This document shows, piece by piece, positions 63,920 through 64,000 of a stretch of DNA of 64,000 nucleotides. A program made the position numbers and the translations under genes. The notes beneath the pieces are model-generated. The model had not been told where the DNA came from. It did not search any database and was given only the letters and a program-made list of their open reading frames with translations. Each line of letters opens with the position of its first letter. The first letter of the stretch is position 1. This stretch comes from Siphlonurus alternatus (Eukaryota > Arthropoda > Insecta > Ephemeroptera > Siphlonuridae), in the NCBI GenBank assembly GCA_949825025.1, contig OX463780.1:20540356-20604355 (forward strand). Direction: 5' to 3'.

Positions 63920-64000
63920 ATGTCTACCGGTACGTTCAAAGTGCCTGATAGGAAGAAAAAGAAGGGTAAGAGTTCGAATGAAACGATGCCCTGTGGAAAC
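63920..64000 (+). CDS. Possible start of a gene running off the right edge
   Basis: From ATG 63920 the frame is open to the end of the window. It reads MSTGTFKVPDRKKKKGK and then SSNETMPCGN, a basic polar N-terminus. Composition shifts from AT-rich to mixed exactly here, and a CpG-bearing promoter-like block precedes it. A competing frame from ATG 63914 is also open but Arg/Cys-rich. I do not recognise the protein, and 27 codons are too few to be sure it is coding. Confidence 0.4.
   Translation, partial: MSTGTFKVPDRKKKKGKSSNETMPCGN

Overview
The window is AT-rich nuclear DNA from an arthropod. I would say insect or crustacean, and cannot place it further. The reasons are GT-AG introns of very uneven length, GC-rich exons in an AT-rich background, long (CT)n, (AT)n, (ATT)n and (TTTA)n arrays, many small foldback transposons, and genes whose closest remembered relatives are Drosophila Zasp52 and approximated (app).

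Layout. 1-5851 (+): the 3' half of a Zasp52-like PDZ/LIM Z-disc gene, with a large Pro/Gln-rich linker exon, a short phase-matched alternative exon, and exons for three C-terminal LIM domains. 5852-26179: gene-poor DNA with microsatellites, foldback elements, two LINE remnants and a few GC-rich islands. 26410-28184 (+): a complete three-exon atypical dual-specificity phosphatase of the DUSP14/18/21 type. 28185-39665: gene-poor again. 39666-44040 (+): a six-exon gene for a small acidic protein I do not recognise. 44116-45689 (-): TMEM242, convergent with the acidic gene (75 bp between stop codons) and divergent from the next gene (350 bp between start codons). 46040-58632 (+): the DHHC palmitoyltransferase approximated/ZDHHC14-like, with two alternative 3' ends. 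63920-64000 (+): possibly the first codons of another gene running off the right edge.

The most striking non-genic feature is an inverted duplication of about 3.5 kb (48852-52382), with arms of about 1.69 kb and a 152-nt loop, lying wholly inside an intron of the palmitoyltransferase gene. The window also carries at least ten smaller foldback families. One 320-bp family has six copies plus a fragment, and its better-preserved copies carry CRE-type TGACGTCA palindromes. Several others are flanked by TTAA.

The genes do not form a pathway. Zasp is a sarcomere scaffold, DUSP a soluble phosphatase, TMEM242 a mitochondrial membrane protein, and app a Golgi/plasma-membrane S-acyltransferase that limits Fat/Dachs signalling in flies. 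The notable gene-architecture points are mutually exclusive Zasp exons that keep LIM1 while exchanging the whole linker, and an app terminal-exon switch that adds or removes a class I PDZ ligand.
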